DNA of 64,000 nucleotides from Chara braunii. Its lineage: Eukaryota > Streptophyta > Charophyceae > Charales > Characeae. Under the pieces are notes generated by a model that had not been told where the DNA came from, did no database searches, and saw only the letters and a program-made list of their open reading frames with translations. The stretch lies in the NCBI GenBank assembly GCA_003427395.1, contig BFEA01000019.1, forward strand, positions 1,032,510-1,096,509. The letters run 5' to 3'. Shown in pieces: positions 24,241 through 35,735 of the stretch. Both the position numbers and the translations under genes were made by a program. The number at the start of each line of letters is the position of its first letter. Positions within the stretch are counted from its first letter, which is position 1.

Positions 24241-24269
24241 CAGAGGAGGTCTATATCTGATAATATAGA

Positions 24270-24590
24270 CGTTGCACTATAATCTTTAGAGATGATACGA
24301 CAAGACAATGAAAACCTATTAGTTGTGCTTTTAGATATTGAGAAAGCATATGACAAAGGTAATATCCAGTCACCAAACTCTACAAAGTGGGATGTAGTCT
24401 GAAATTTTATATAAACTGATTGGTCTGTATGGCAACTTGAAGTCGACAATGATGATAAATAGTAAATTGTCTAAATCCTTCTTGTTGACTCGCTCAGTCA
24501 GAAAAGATTGTCATTTGGCATTGTTAGTTTCCTTACTTCAGTTAAAACTTTGGATGTAGAACATCAAGGCTCACTCCTCTATCATAGGTT
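24270..24590 (+). pseudogene. Decayed non-LTR reverse transcriptase fragment
   Basis: One frame reads ENLLVVLLDIEKAYDK, the reverse-transcriptase motif A region of L1-like LINEs (the D of LDIEKAYD is a catalytic aspartate). About 110 bases later another frame reads MINSKLSKSFLLTRSVR, matching the conserved segment just before the PLSPLLF motif. Stops and frame changes between and after show a dead remnant. No YADD motif is visible. It differs from the LINE at 60.7-64 kb and lies in AT-rich DNA. Confidence 0.75.
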
Positions 24591-24931
24591 TATAAGTACA
24601 ATATATATGTATAAATAATGCAAACTGAAAACGTTGACTGGTAATTTTTTGTATTTTCAACAAACATCTTAACAAGAAAAAAAACGTATGTATGTTGTAT
24701 ATGAACACAATATATGGGATACATTGTATTCAAATATAATGTACATATGTTATACAATGAGTTTTATGACACAACTTTGCAAGAGCCTATAATACCATTG
24801 TCATGGTTTCGAATATGGTTGACAATTTTGCCAAGTCCGTATGTATTATATATATATATATCGTCACAAACAGAACTACCCGATAAACCGTAGGCAGAGA
24901 GAGAAAAGAGGACAACAAACGAGGGGCTATG

Positions 24932-24991
24932 ACAAACTGTTTCGTCGGAGTTTCACCGACTCATCAGGAGGCTGAACCCTCCACAGTCTGC
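24932..24991 (-). ncRNA. Hammerhead ribozyme motif (type III topology)
   Basis: Read on the minus strand: stem III 5' arm GCAGACTGT (24983-24991), position 17 (G, at 24982), stem I GAGG-GTTCAG-CCTC, core CTGATGA (24961-24967), stem II GTCGG-TGAAACT-CCGAC, core GAA (24941-24943), stem III 3' arm ACAGTTTGT (24932-24940). All conserved core bases are present. The base at the cleavage site is G rather than A, C or U, which should abolish or weaken cleavage in this copy. Hammerheads of this kind are known in Penelope-like elements and retrozymes. A partner repeat is at 33545-33590. Confidence 0.82.
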
Positions 24992-25037
24992 AGAATCCCC
25001 TCACTGATTACACTTTATATGATAATCTACCTTAACC
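24983..25037 (-). repeat. Direct repeat next to the hammerhead, copy 1
   Basis: ACAGTCTGCAGAATCCCCTC, then TACCTTAACCA after AT-rich sequence. Matches 33545-33599 at all but about three positions. Similarity stops exactly at the ribozyme stem III/cleavage-site boundary. Confidence 0.9.
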
Positions 25038-25116
25038 ATATATATACAGGTTAACCGGCGTTCGGGACGGGCCGAACGCCTGAACCCGAACGCCCGAACG
25101 TATGGCACCCCTTGGG

Positions 25117-25154
25117 CTGTCTCTTATACACATCTAGATGTGTATAAGAGACAG
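25117..25154. other. Nextera mate-pair junction adapter retained in assembly
   Basis: CTGTCTCTTATACACATCT (25117-25135) directly followed by AGATGTGTATAAGAGACAG (25136-25154). These are the two Tn5 mosaic-end adapter halves in the head-to-head order made by circularised mate-pair libraries. This is artificial sequence. Confidence 0.98.
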
Positions 25155-25204
25155 AGTTCGGACCCCTTGGGGATGCGTTTGGCCGTTCGGGCCGAACGCG
25201 GACC

Positions 25205-25205
<1 letters not shown>

Positions 25206-25237
<32 letters not shown>
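25206..25237. repeat. 32-nt A homopolymer
   Basis: Uninterrupted A run just after the GC-rich head of the repeat. Confidence 0.95.
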
Positions 25238-25240
<3 letters not shown>

Positions 25241-25740
25241 ATCAAAAAAATCTAAAAAAACGATATGTTGTGGAAAAAATAAATTAAACAAGATTTGCCT
25301 GAGCATTACATCCGAATTCCTTACCAACTTTGAAATACAAATAAAATAAAAAAAATAAATACTAATAATAAAAATAAATAAAAATAAAAAAATAATTAAA
25401 TTTAGTGACTGCGAGAGCATGTTTTCAACACCGCTATCTTTGGCAATTTTTTTTTTTTTTTTGTATAGCTAAATGCCTTGAAAATTTGTAAATGTGTACT
25501 TCAAATAATGCAAAACCCACTAAAAAATTTTCAAAAAAATAATAAAATTGTTTAGACCCTGAACTAAAGTGAAAACAAAAAGTAAAAAGTGAAAAAATAC
25601 GTGGGCGAGCACATTTTGACATTGCCATCTTTGGCGATTTGTAATTCTTATTTAGCTTAGCCAAATGACTTCAAAATTTACAGGCATGTACCTCACGTCA
25701 TAGAGAACTCACAAAACAAACTTCAAAAAACAATAATTAT

Positions 25741-26111
25741 TTTTAGACCCCGAAATATTTTTTGGTGGGTGCCGAACGCCGTCGGGTTCTGAGCCCGTAC
25801 GGGACCCCGAACGCCCCTACGTACGGAGGTCTGCGCGGGGGCCTCCGTACGTACGGGCTGGTGACCCTGTACGCCTGAACGTGCGGGACCCCATCGGAAG
25901 GCGTTCGGTTGTTCGGGCCGAACGCGGATCAAATTAAAAAAAAAAAAAAAACATAAAAAAAAATGTTCTCAAAAATTTTCGAAAAATAAATATGTTATGG
26001 AGAAAAATAAACTAAACAACATTTGCTTCGGCACTACATCCAAATTATTTACCAAATTTGAATTAAAAATCAAATACAGATAATAAACACTGATAAAAAT
26101 AAGAAAAAATA
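25741..26111. repeat. GAACG/CGTTC repeat family, copy 2 (cut by gap)
   Basis: Very GC-rich head with ACGGGACCCCGAACGCCC, TACGTACGGAGG and CCTCCGTACGTACGGG inverted words, then poly-A and the shared block TATGTTATGGAGAAAAATAA. It runs into the 900-N gap. Confidence 0.85.
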
Positions 26112-27011
26112 NNNNNNNNNNNNNNNNNNNNNNNNNNNNNNNNNNNNNNNNNNNNNNNNNNNNNNNNNNNNNNNNNNNNNNNNNNNNNNNNNNNNNNNNN
26201 NNNNNNNNNNNNNNNNNNNNNNNNNNNNNNNNNNNNNNNNNNNNNNNNNNNNNNNNNNNNNNNNNNNNNNNNNNNNNNNNNNNNNNNNNNNNNNNNNNNN
26301 NNNNNNNNNNNNNNNNNNNNNNNNNNNNNNNNNNNNNNNNNNNNNNNNNNNNNNNNNNNNNNNNNNNNNNNNNNNNNNNNNNNNNNNNNNNNNNNNNNNN
26401 NNNNNNNNNNNNNNNNNNNNNNNNNNNNNNNNNNNNNNNNNNNNNNNNNNNNNNNNNNNNNNNNNNNNNNNNNNNNNNNNNNNNNNNNNNNNNNNNNNNN
26501 NNNNNNNNNNNNNNNNNNNNNNNNNNNNNNNNNNNNNNNNNNNNNNNNNNNNNNNNNNNNNNNNNNNNNNNNNNNNNNNNNNNNNNNNNNNNNNNNNNNN
26601 NNNNNNNNNNNNNNNNNNNNNNNNNNNNNNNNNNNNNNNNNNNNNNNNNNNNNNNNNNNNNNNNNNNNNNNNNNNNNNNNNNNNNNNNNNNNNNNNNNNN
26701 NNNNNNNNNNNNNNNNNNNNNNNNNNNNNNNNNNNNNNNNNNNNNNNNNNNNNNNNNNNNNNNNNNNNNNNNNNNNNNNNNNNNNNNNNNNNNNNNNNNN
26801 NNNNNNNNNNNNNNNNNNNNNNNNNNNNNNNNNNNNNNNNNNNNNNNNNNNNNNNNNNNNNNNNNNNNNNNNNNNNNNNNNNNNNNNNNNNNNNNNNNNN
26901 NNNNNNNNNNNNNNNNNNNNNNNNNNNNNNNNNNNNNNNNNNNNNNNNNNNNNNNNNNNNNNNNNNNNNNNNNNNNNNNNNNNNNNNNNNNNNNNNNNNN
27001 NNNNNNNNNNN
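26112..27011. other. Assembly gap, 900 N
   Basis: Run of N. Long open frames reported across it are meaningless. Confidence 1.
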
Positions 27012-27120
27012 CCAAAAAATACACTCCAGACACGCCGCTGGCACTAGAGGCACAGCATGGCCGCCTAGTAACGGCCCCGACCACTGCCGCTCAACCTGAC
27101 CGGAAACAAACGTAGCAGGA

Positions 27121-27122
<2 letters not shown>

Positions 27123-27179
<57 letters not shown>

Positions 27180-27196
27180 ATATATATATATATATT
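27123..27196. repeat. (TA)n microsatellite
   Basis: About 25 TA units, a short break, then a few more. Confidence 0.95.
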
Positions 27197-27419
27197 TATT
27201 GCACCTTTGTTTTTTTAAGTTACGAACTGGGTATGGCATCCCTTACAAAATTAGGTAGGACCTCGAATGGGTAAGGTATCACCGACCAAGCACATAGAGG
27301 GCACCACTAAATTTGATCCCACTGCTAACTCCACAACCAACTCCACATCCCCAACAACTCAAGAAAATCAACGAAAATCATCATAAAAACATAAGTTATT
27401 CCTAAGAAATGAAAATAAT

Positions 27420-28220
27420 AAGGAATTCACACTGATTAACCCTTATTATCTAATTAATGGAAACAATCACAACAATTCAAACCTATACCTTCCCTTAATG
27501 CCTAATTAACAAAAAACATCACAAAAATTTTAACTCAACACCTTAGTTTATGACCTGTAGGTTTATAGATTACAACATTTATTATATGAAAAGATTTTTC
27601 AGTTCCTAATCTAGATTATAAATTTCAACGTGGCCAAACTTAGATGAACAAAAGCGAATACCGTCTAGGATAGTAGGCTCAATGGAGGAGGAAGCATCAA
27701 GCCCAACATCTAGGATAATGCCCACTGACCACACAATGAGAAACAAGCCATCAAACCGAAAGAACGTTGTTGTCATGTGACGACGAGAAAAATTACAGTC
27801 ACACCAGTCGTGACAACCCTAATTAGGTGACCCAATTTTCACCGAGCATGAAGAAGCTTCAAATAACCGTAATTCCACGAACCGTCAACAATTATCGGGA
27901 CCCATAACTAGAATCGAAGGACGACTTACGATGGAATAAAAAATAATAAATTCACATTACTCTACACCTTCTTACATTACCAAATTAACAAAAAAAAATC
28001 CATGAAAATTTCAACTGTGTACGTTAGTATGGGGCCTATAGGGTTATATATTACATAATTTTTTTTGTACAGAGACTTGTATGTTCCTAATATAATTTAT
28101 TCAGATGAGCGAAAACCGTCCATGATGGTCGACTCAATGGAGAGGAAGCATCAAGCCCAATACCTCGGATGATCCGCGTCGGCCACATGATAAAAAACAG
28201 TCATCAAACCGAAGAAAAGC
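27420..28220. repeat. Diverged tandem duplication, ~480-bp unit
   Basis: Blocks such as ATTAACAAAAAA, TAGGTTTATAGATTAC, GAGGAAGCATCAAGCCCAA and CATCAAACCGAA recur in the same order at 27420-27780 and 27930-28220. Confidence 0.75.
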
Positions 28221-28560
28221 AGACACAATGCCGCTACACCAACTTGAGTCTTCGAAACCAAACAGTACCGGGATCATTGAAGCAGAAGCAGCCAACAAAG
28301 AAGAGTGACCGCAAATCAACTTCAGCAACTTCAATCTTCAGAACCAAACAATACAACGAACTTCTCTTGTGCTGCTCCAAACAACACGAAAGGAGGTTAC
28401 CCTACGCTCGCTCCGTATCAACGACTGGAGGACAAAACCCTCGATCAACTCCATCAGGTATAGTGGAGGTGCACCAGCAAAACAAAAACCTTAGTGTCAT
28501 TGCGCTGCCGGTGTGATGCATTACGGTGTTATACTAAGCTAACGAGGCAGTGTAATGTGT

Positions 28561-30240
28561 TAACTCTACGCTGACGCACCAAATTTTATTACACTTTTAT
28601 ACAACATAGTTTTTTATTTGATTTTTATTAAAAATAAATTATAAAAAAATCATAAAATAATATTTTTATGCCATAATATATTTATATATATAATATAATA
28701 TATATATATATATTTTCAAAGTTTGCTGTAAATTTCGATATGACCCTTATACAAAACTTATTTATATTGGAATACTTGAAAATAAAAAAAACAAATTTAA
28801 ACACTTTTATATAATATACATGCATTGTATTCGAAAATAATGTATGTAAAATTTATTCGACTGTATGTTTTATTCAAAAAATAATCGACGATTTAAGGGA
28901 CATGTTTTTCATATGTAAGTGAAATAGAACGTACATATATTTTTTCTCGGGTTGAGATAATAGTCCGAAAGACCTCTTTATCTCAGTACTCTGGGTTTTA
29001 AAAGTTAAGATTATTAAAAATGACTTACAATAAATCAGTTTATTTTTTGTCATCTCAAATTTATATTGCGTTCGACATGGGTATAAAAATAATACTTGAT
29101 GGAGTATTGAATGATATTCGGACGTCCAACTTGCACTCATCTGTTATGAAGAAATATGAGGAGATGTTTACTAAAAAAAAGTGGTTAAAAATATTTCCAA
29201 GTGTGAACCACGCCCCACTGATCGTTGTTTTTTATGGTATTTGTATTAAATGTTACTCTGTTTTCACAAAGTTGTTTTATTGGGAAGGTTAGGTTGTTTA
29301 GTAAATTAGAAAAATCTCAACCTCATTTCATTTGACATTATTTTCATCTTCAAGGACGCGTAAAAATATATATGTTATTCAAGGAAATAATAAAGATTAT
29401 ATATTCTAGATCCACAAAAGCGTAATCAAGCAATGGTAAAACAATGGTTTATTAAAGCGATCACTGCTATTGAAGGCGTTCACTTAATCTTAATGAGATA
29501 AATAATGTTAGCAGGAGTATAATTACTGCTTATGAAACAAAATATGTAGTTCTGCTATATGCTTAAATATTTTATGAGAAGACAAACAACATTAAAATTC
29601 GAACGGGAAAGTCAAACTAATACAATTTTATCGAGCCTTCAACGGAGAAAGAGGTTGTGAAACAACACTTTTCGATTACCCATTGATTAAATACGAGTCG
29701 GACCATCTGTTTGCTATAGACACATCACAAGGTTTATTTAGCATAACCTATATCTAAAAAGATTTACTGATAATATATGACATATAAAAAAAAAGTACAA
29801 AATAATATAAAATAAAATAAAGTAAGGATAAAATTCGTAGGTTGATATCGAAGTGAGACTTTTCGTACTTGTTGAGGTTATTCCACAAGGATGAGGGGAG
29901 TTGCTGACCTTAATTGAGACTAACCCAATTGGAACCTGGTACCAACCTACAACACAAATATATTATAACAAAATGCTTAAACTGGTGGGTATTGAGCATA
30001 CATTAAATATTTTTTTTTTAGTAATCGGTGGAAAGGACAATAGTATTGGTTCCCTCCGACCTAGAGACGAATCACACTGTCAATTATTTTGGTCATGGTC
30101 AAGTAAGGATATTATGGGCTCAGGGTCAAACGCTTTAAACATGTCGCATAGATCTCTCAATCTGGAGATGACAGTATCTTGAAGTTTATTTTCCTAAATA
30201 CATTTAAAGGACCGAATATAAACAACAATAAATATCAAGC
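28561..30240. other. AT-rich, no gene seen
   Basis: Short open frames (for example 29020-29292 and 29901-30182, plus strand) have no recognisable motif. Likely decayed transposon sequence. Confidence 0.45.
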
Positions 30241-30246
30241 CCACTT

Positions 30247-30700
30247 GTGGTAGTTACCACGAAAAAAATAAATACAGAATACTGGCAAAAAGGCAATGTA
30301 AATTTTAAAATTTATGATCGTTGTCTAAAGAAACATTTAAACAACTTCATCATAAAGATTAACAACTTCATTGTGGATGCTTTCGTTGATGGTCAGAGCC
30401 TCGACAGTTTAGTTAGAGGTATGAAATTACAACTATCACGCAAACGTTGTAAGTGGTCTTTCGAATCCACCTTACACATATGGTTGTTTTGCCTGCTCTC
30501 GAGGAGGTTATGGCTATGAAGACGATAATATTATAATGAATTTTACAACGATAACTTTACCTATGACGGAGAATGAGTTTTTTTTTTATAGTGTTTGTGC
30601 AATAGCAGGGAATGAAAGACTAAGGTTATGCTATCTTTGTGGTCAACATCATTATTTTTCGTGTAATACGAGAAAAACAAAATAGTGTGTTTTTCAATAT
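30247..30700 (+). pseudogene. Possible decayed LINE ORF1 with zinc knuckle remnant
   Basis: An open frame to 30519 is followed, in another frame, by RLCYLCGQHHYFSC near 30620-30665. That resembles a CCHC zinc knuckle with residues missing from the Cys-His spacing. Plant L1-like ORF1 proteins end in such a knuckle. Frame breaks make it non-functional. The N-terminal part is unrecognised. Confidence 0.35.
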
Positions 30701-31683
30701 TAAACCTATGTCGAACGAAGCGCTGAAAGTTAAGGTGAATCATAACATTGCAGTTGTCATTTAGTGCAATTGAGACAAAAAAAAACTTCAAGGAAAAAAA
30801 TAAGTTTGTAACCTGCAATGATTCTATAAGACTTGGGTTGGGAACGAATGATTGACGAAGATGAAAGAGATAGAGTTGATATAGTACCGGTTGTTAAGTA
30901 CGATGTAAGAAAGATGCTCGTTCTTTTTCCCACTTGAGGAAGACAATAGTTGGTTGGCAAGTGCGGCGAAAATAAGTGTTAAGATTATACAAAACCATAA
31001 TCGTCTCCAGAACACCAAACTGTTTTTCATTAGGTATATTTTTTAAAGGTCTTTCCTCATAATTTTCCGTAGAGGTACTCGTACGTGGCGGTTGTACAAT
31101 ACTATAACTTTTAAGTAGTAAGCTAGATGATATGTATTTTTTGAGGAAATAATGAAATCTTAATTGCTATAAAGTATAAAACAACTAAAGACTTGCGACT
31201 TCTGTAATGAAAGACTTGCATGTTTTTTAGGTTGTAAGCTAAGATGAGTAATGTTTCTAGTATGTTTCGAACTTGGACTAATGTTGAGGACCTCAACCTC
31301 TAAACGTATATCACCTTCGGTACCTTCTAAAAAAACTGGTTGTAGTTAAATTACAAAATTGTTATATCAATGTCGTGCTCTCCCTCAACTAACAAAAATG
31401 AATAAAATAATACACGGTAGGTACTGCCCAACTGTGAAGTACATCCACAAATGTTATAATCATATATAAATGAGCTTTGGATGGTACAACCACTCGATTA
31501 TCTACTTCTAATAAACATAATTGACATAAACATGTTCTGAACAATGTCGTAGTTCAAACCACATCCTTTATAAAGACGTCGACATCGACGCACAATTTTA
31601 AATTTTGAGGGGGGGAAAAAAACACTACGATTTTTTATTTAAATCACGTCGGTGTTAAAAAATAAAAAAATGACTTGGTCAGG
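30701..31683. other. No gene seen
   Basis: AT-rich sequence without motifs. Confidence 0.45.
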
Positions 31684-32435
31684 GTTGCCGGCGTTCGGGA
31701 CGGGCCGAACGCCCGAACGTACGGGACCCTTTCATAAGGTGTTCGACCATTCACACCGAACGTGGAAAAAATAAATAAATAAATAAATAAAATAAAAAAA
31801 ATTAAAAAACGAATATGTTATGGAGAAAAATAAACTAAAGAACATTTGTCCGGGTATACATCCAAATTCTTCACCAAATTTGAATAAAAAATCAAATACA
31901 GAAATAAACACTATGATAAAAATAAGAAAAAATAAAAAGAGAATTAAAATGAGTGAGTGTGCCAGCACCTTTTCGACACCGCCATCTTTGCCGATTTTTA
32001 ATTATTTTTTGGCATTGCCAAATGCTCTGAAAATTTACAAATATGTAGTTTACATAATCAATAACTCATTAAAACATTTTCAAAAAATAATAAAAGTTTT
32101 TAGATCCCGAAATAAAGTAAAAACAAAATGTTAAAAGTGAAAAGAAAAACAAAATAGTGAGTGGGCGAGCACGTTTTGACACCCCCATCTTTGACGGTTT
32201 TCAATGTTTTTTTGGCTTAGCAGAATGGTTTTTAAATTTATAGGCGTGTAACTTACATCATAGAGAACTAAAAAAAAACAATTCAGAAAAAAAAACTTAT
32301 TTTAGGCCCCGAAACAGGTTTTGGTGGGGGTCGAACCTGGAGGTGTTTGGCCCCCGAACGGGACCCCGAACGCCCGAACGTTCGGGGGCCAACTCGGGGG
32401 TCCCTGAACATTCGGTCAGGTAACCCTGGACGTGG
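31684..32435. repeat. GAACG/CGTTC repeat family, copy 3 (most complete)
   Basis: GCCGGCGTTCGGGACGGGCC head, (AAAT)n, TATGTTATGGAGAAAAATAA, two CGACACCGCCATCTTTG-type blocks, and a GC-rich distal part with CGAACGCCCGAACGTTCGGG palindromes. No protein coding. Confidence 0.88.
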
Positions 32436-33544
32436 TATTATTTTCGTTTTTTTTTTTTCGGCTGATAGTGCTAACCATTTGAATTTTGTAGTCCGAAACC
32501 GAAAACGTTACGAATAATATTTGTACGACTATTCGTTTTACATGGGGTGCGAGTTGCATTTTAATATGCTGGAATCCTAACTATGGATTTACAAATGTAC
32601 AGACCTCTCGGAAATGAAACTCTCCTCCTTAGGTAGTCTCAGGTGCTATCAATTTATTAATTGGTTGAACTAAAGTAACTCGTGTGCAGGCTGGTTCTGA
32701 CCTTTACATAAAATTTGCCTGTTTTGTTTGGCGTGAAGGGCAACTATGATTCAGCGACCTATATGTAGAAAAGAGAGCACGACACACATAAAGGTAAATT
32801 ATGATACAAACAATGACAACAAATGACACGCATTAAGATTTTCGAATAAACTATCACTCTCCGATTCTATATATTTTTGTTTCTTCCAATAAACCTTTAT
32901 CAATTGGTAAATCCACGAACTGTTGAGATTAAAAACTAAGTTTGAATCTAGATAGAATCAGTTGACAAAAACCAAATTTTTAATTACGGGGGTGGATCAA
33001 TTCAATGAGGAGGGAAAGTGAATTATATAAGGTATGGAGCAACTTCCCAAATTACCTTAGTTTCAAGATTATATATTGCGGCTATCGATGTTTTTTTTTT
33101 TAATTTTTCAATAAAAAAGGAAGAAAATAATGAGGAAGTGACACGGTAGGACGAATGAGGGTTCGTCCAAACTAACACTTAAACGAAACCAGGGGGTTCT
33201 ATGACAGAGTTTTTTCACACCTGTTGGAGTATCAGTTAACGACTTAAAGGCGATGACTGTTTTATTGGAGGTGGAGAAAAAAACTCACATAGTCACAATT
33301 CTTTTTCTTAATATAACTCACCATTAGTTGGCCCAACAATCGATTTTGAGCCTGTAGCTATCGGTAGGCTGACCGTTGTCGTGGCTAGCATTACTGGTAG
33401 TATCATAGTTTTTTTTTTTTTAATTATAAAAATATAAAAAAGGAAAAAAATGAATAAAAAAATAAACAATATTCTACAAACAAAAAAAAAGAAACATGAA
33501 AACATTACATGCGAGGACATTTACATGAAAACTGGTAGTATCAA
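32436..33544. other. AT-rich, no gene seen
   Basis: Homopolymer T runs and short open frames only. Confidence 0.45.
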
Positions 33545-33599
33545 CAGTCTGCAGAATCCCCTCACTAATTATACTTTAAATGATAATCTACCTTAACCA
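33545..33599 (-). repeat. Direct repeat, copy 2, ends at ribozyme cleavage position
   Basis: Same ~55-bp sequence as 24983-25037, but the rest of the hammerhead is absent: on the minus strand it reads to ACTGT and then changes to unrelated sequence. Confidence 0.9.
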
Positions 33600-33607
33600 A
33601 AATCAAA

Positions 33608-33608
<1 letters not shown>

Positions 33609-33652
<44 letters not shown>
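33609..33652. repeat. (TA)22 microsatellite
   Basis: Perfect TA array ending at a single N (33653). Confidence 0.95.
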
Positions 33653-33687
33653 NGCTGCTAATTGGCGCAACAAACGCGTCGTCCATC

Positions 33688-33754
33688 CCTCTCTCTCTCT
33701 CTCTCTCCTTCCCCCACCGCGCAGCGATGACTGCTCTCTCTCTCTCTCTCTCTC
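33688..33754. repeat. Two (CT)n microsatellites
   Basis: CTCTCTCTCT tracts at about 33690-33707 and 33735-33754. Open frames crossing this region (33580-34144) show no family motif. Confidence 0.85.
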
Positions 33755-34559
33755 CCCCCGGACGTTTCGTACAGTGCTGAAACGGGAATGAATCTATCCG
33801 CGTTTGCGAAAAGATTCATTCTCATCCTGCACGTCTCTCTCTTTCTCTCTCACATATACACACTCACAACATGTTCCTTTTTATGTTTTTTTGTTGCTCG
33901 GAGTGTTTATTTTATTTTTTTAATGGTCTTTGTTTTCATTTTTTATTCTTATGAATGCTTGAATTTGCCCGCCCTTTTTGCAGCTACTCCGCTTTGTGCT
34001 TGGCCGACCCCCGATAGCTGTTGCGACCTATATATGGCCCAAGTACTGGTGGTACACTTGATTATAGCCAAAGGCCGGGAAAGGTATTCGCAGTTCCATC
34101 AAGCTGCGAGGACATTTGGCAACACAGTGGAGTTCCATAGATGAGACTCCCCTAGGGAGAGAAAGGTGGGTGGGGTAGGGTGGCTTCGCTACATCGAAAC
34201 GGAGCAGAATCGTCTCAAATCGGTCCATTCGCCCCCCTTCCCCTCTCCTGCCCCAAAAAAGAGAAAATCAGAAGCCAGAAATACTCACTCAATATGGGGC
34301 GTATTTTGCCGTTGGATCCTGAGGAGCTTTTGGAACGCCGCGCTTCTGCGCCTCCGCGCCTTCGACATGACGTGTCTGCGCTCGTCCCTGAACAGAACGC
34401 ACTGTGTCATGTCATTGTCTCGGTAACTAGACAGTATTTGTCCCAAATACATTCTGCTGTAATGACCACGTGTTCTATTCGGGGGAAGAGGAGGCAGTAC
34501 GTACGGGCATAAGTCTGTTCCGTTGAGGCGGTCTTTCGTCGGTTAGCCCCGTAGCCGGT

Positions 34560-34650
34560 GGTCGCACGCTTCTTCTCTAGGTAATAGAGCATGACTCCCA
34601 GCCTTCGCACGCTTCTTCTCTACTGGTAGTAGAGCGGAGTCCCGATCTTC
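34560..34650. repeat. ~42-bp duplicated hairpin motif
   Basis: CGCACGCTTCTTCTCTA occurs twice, each followed by GGTAATAGAGCATGACTCCC or the palindromic CTCTACTGGTAGTAGAG variant. Confidence 0.75.
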
Positions 34651-34730
34651 AAAGAAAGAAGACCTTGCAGCCGTAGGATTAATTGTATTTAATTGAATTG
34701 AATCTGCGGTGAAAACACACCACTTCCGGG

Positions 34731-34891
34731 GGCTCGGTCCCACCTGCGCCTTTCCGTTGTAGGAGGCTACCACGAAACGACTGGCGGGCGTCTAGGGACC
34801 GTCGATTGTGTCAATCCATGGTCCTTAGGCGCCCGCCATTCTCCTCGTGGTAGCCTCCTACAACGAAAATGCGCAGGTGGCACCGAGCGCC
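34731..34891. mobile_element. Foldback/MITE-like element, 161 bp with ~65-bp inverted arms
   Basis: The left arm runs GGCTCGGTCCCACCTGCGCC, TTGTAGGAGGCTACCACGA, GGCGGGCGTCTAGGGACC. The right arm is its near-perfect reverse complement (GGTCCTTAGGCGCCCGCC to GGTGGCACCGAGCGCC) around a ~20-nt loop. Transcribed, it would form a long hairpin RNA. No flanking duplication could be fixed. Confidence 0.85.
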
Positions 34892-35735
34892 GGATTGCCA
34901 TGTCAAGTCGGCGGGACGGAGGTCAGTTCGACTGGTGGGTCCTTGTGTGTGGGTCTTTCATGCGGCCGTTGAGGCCACATTACAGCCACAGCGACCGCGC
35001 ATCCTCTGGTCGTAGGGGTCTTCCCCGCCGCAAAATTTGCCGCTGGTCGACCCAACGGCGGGTTCGGGCTGGCGCTGTTTGTTGCGTTGGGGGGCGCTGG
35101 GCCAGACCCCACTAGCCCCTATTGTTCATTTCGGACCGTTGATCTTCATAATCGAGGGTGAAAATGAATAATCCAGGGTAGTGGGATCAGACCCTCTGTC
35201 ACCTTCCGTCTGGCGGCTTGCGTGGTTGCCGTGGCGGCTCGTCGTTCGAGCAAGTAAAGGACGGTACTGAAGGTACCAGCAGAAGAGTAATATCAGGGAA
35301 GCGACTCAGGACAGGGGACGTTGTTGCAGTCGCGCGCAGGCGGGGTTACAGCGTAGAAGGCGAGGCGAAGGGAGGGGGGAAGGGCAGGTTCTACTACCTA
35401 GCACACAGGAGAGGAGAGAGTTTGTAGAGCGATTTGGACTCTTTGGACTTTTCCCAGTCTACCAACCGTCTTCCTGCTTGATCCGCGTCCACTCTGAACA
35501 AAGCGAGCAGATAGGTCATCCGAGCGCGAGCGCGTGGGTCTGGGCGGTTGTGTTGTTGTGGTTATGCTTCCCCCGAGGCTGTCCATAAGCAAGCCTGCGT
35601 CAGTAACAATTGTTCTGTCTCATGTTCATCCTCGGAACCTGAGCGAACCGACCCGCAGCGCGCGTACGAGCTTCGGGTGGCTGTAGCAAGAGGCAGGGCG
35701 CTATTCTGTGCTTGCGTATGTGTGGGCGGCTTGAG

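Larger units (their letters stand above)
25055..25740. repeat. GAACG/CGTTC repeat family, copy 1 (contains adapter)
   Basis: GC-rich head (GTTCGGGACGGGCCGAACG) followed by poly-A, an AATAAACTAAACAAC block and two CCATCTTTGGCGATTT-type blocks. Related copies are at 25741-26111 and 31684-32435. The head contains a sequencing adapter at 25117-25154, so the local order is unreliable. Confidence 0.8.

Noticed and set aside
26070-27239. Open frames of 370-390 codons on the minus strand
   Set aside because: They consist mostly of translated Ns from the 900-N gap, with AT-rich low complexity at the ends.
31684-32435. Helitron or rolling-circle element ends in the GAACG repeats
   Set aside because: No TC...CTRR ends with a terminal hairpin could be identified.
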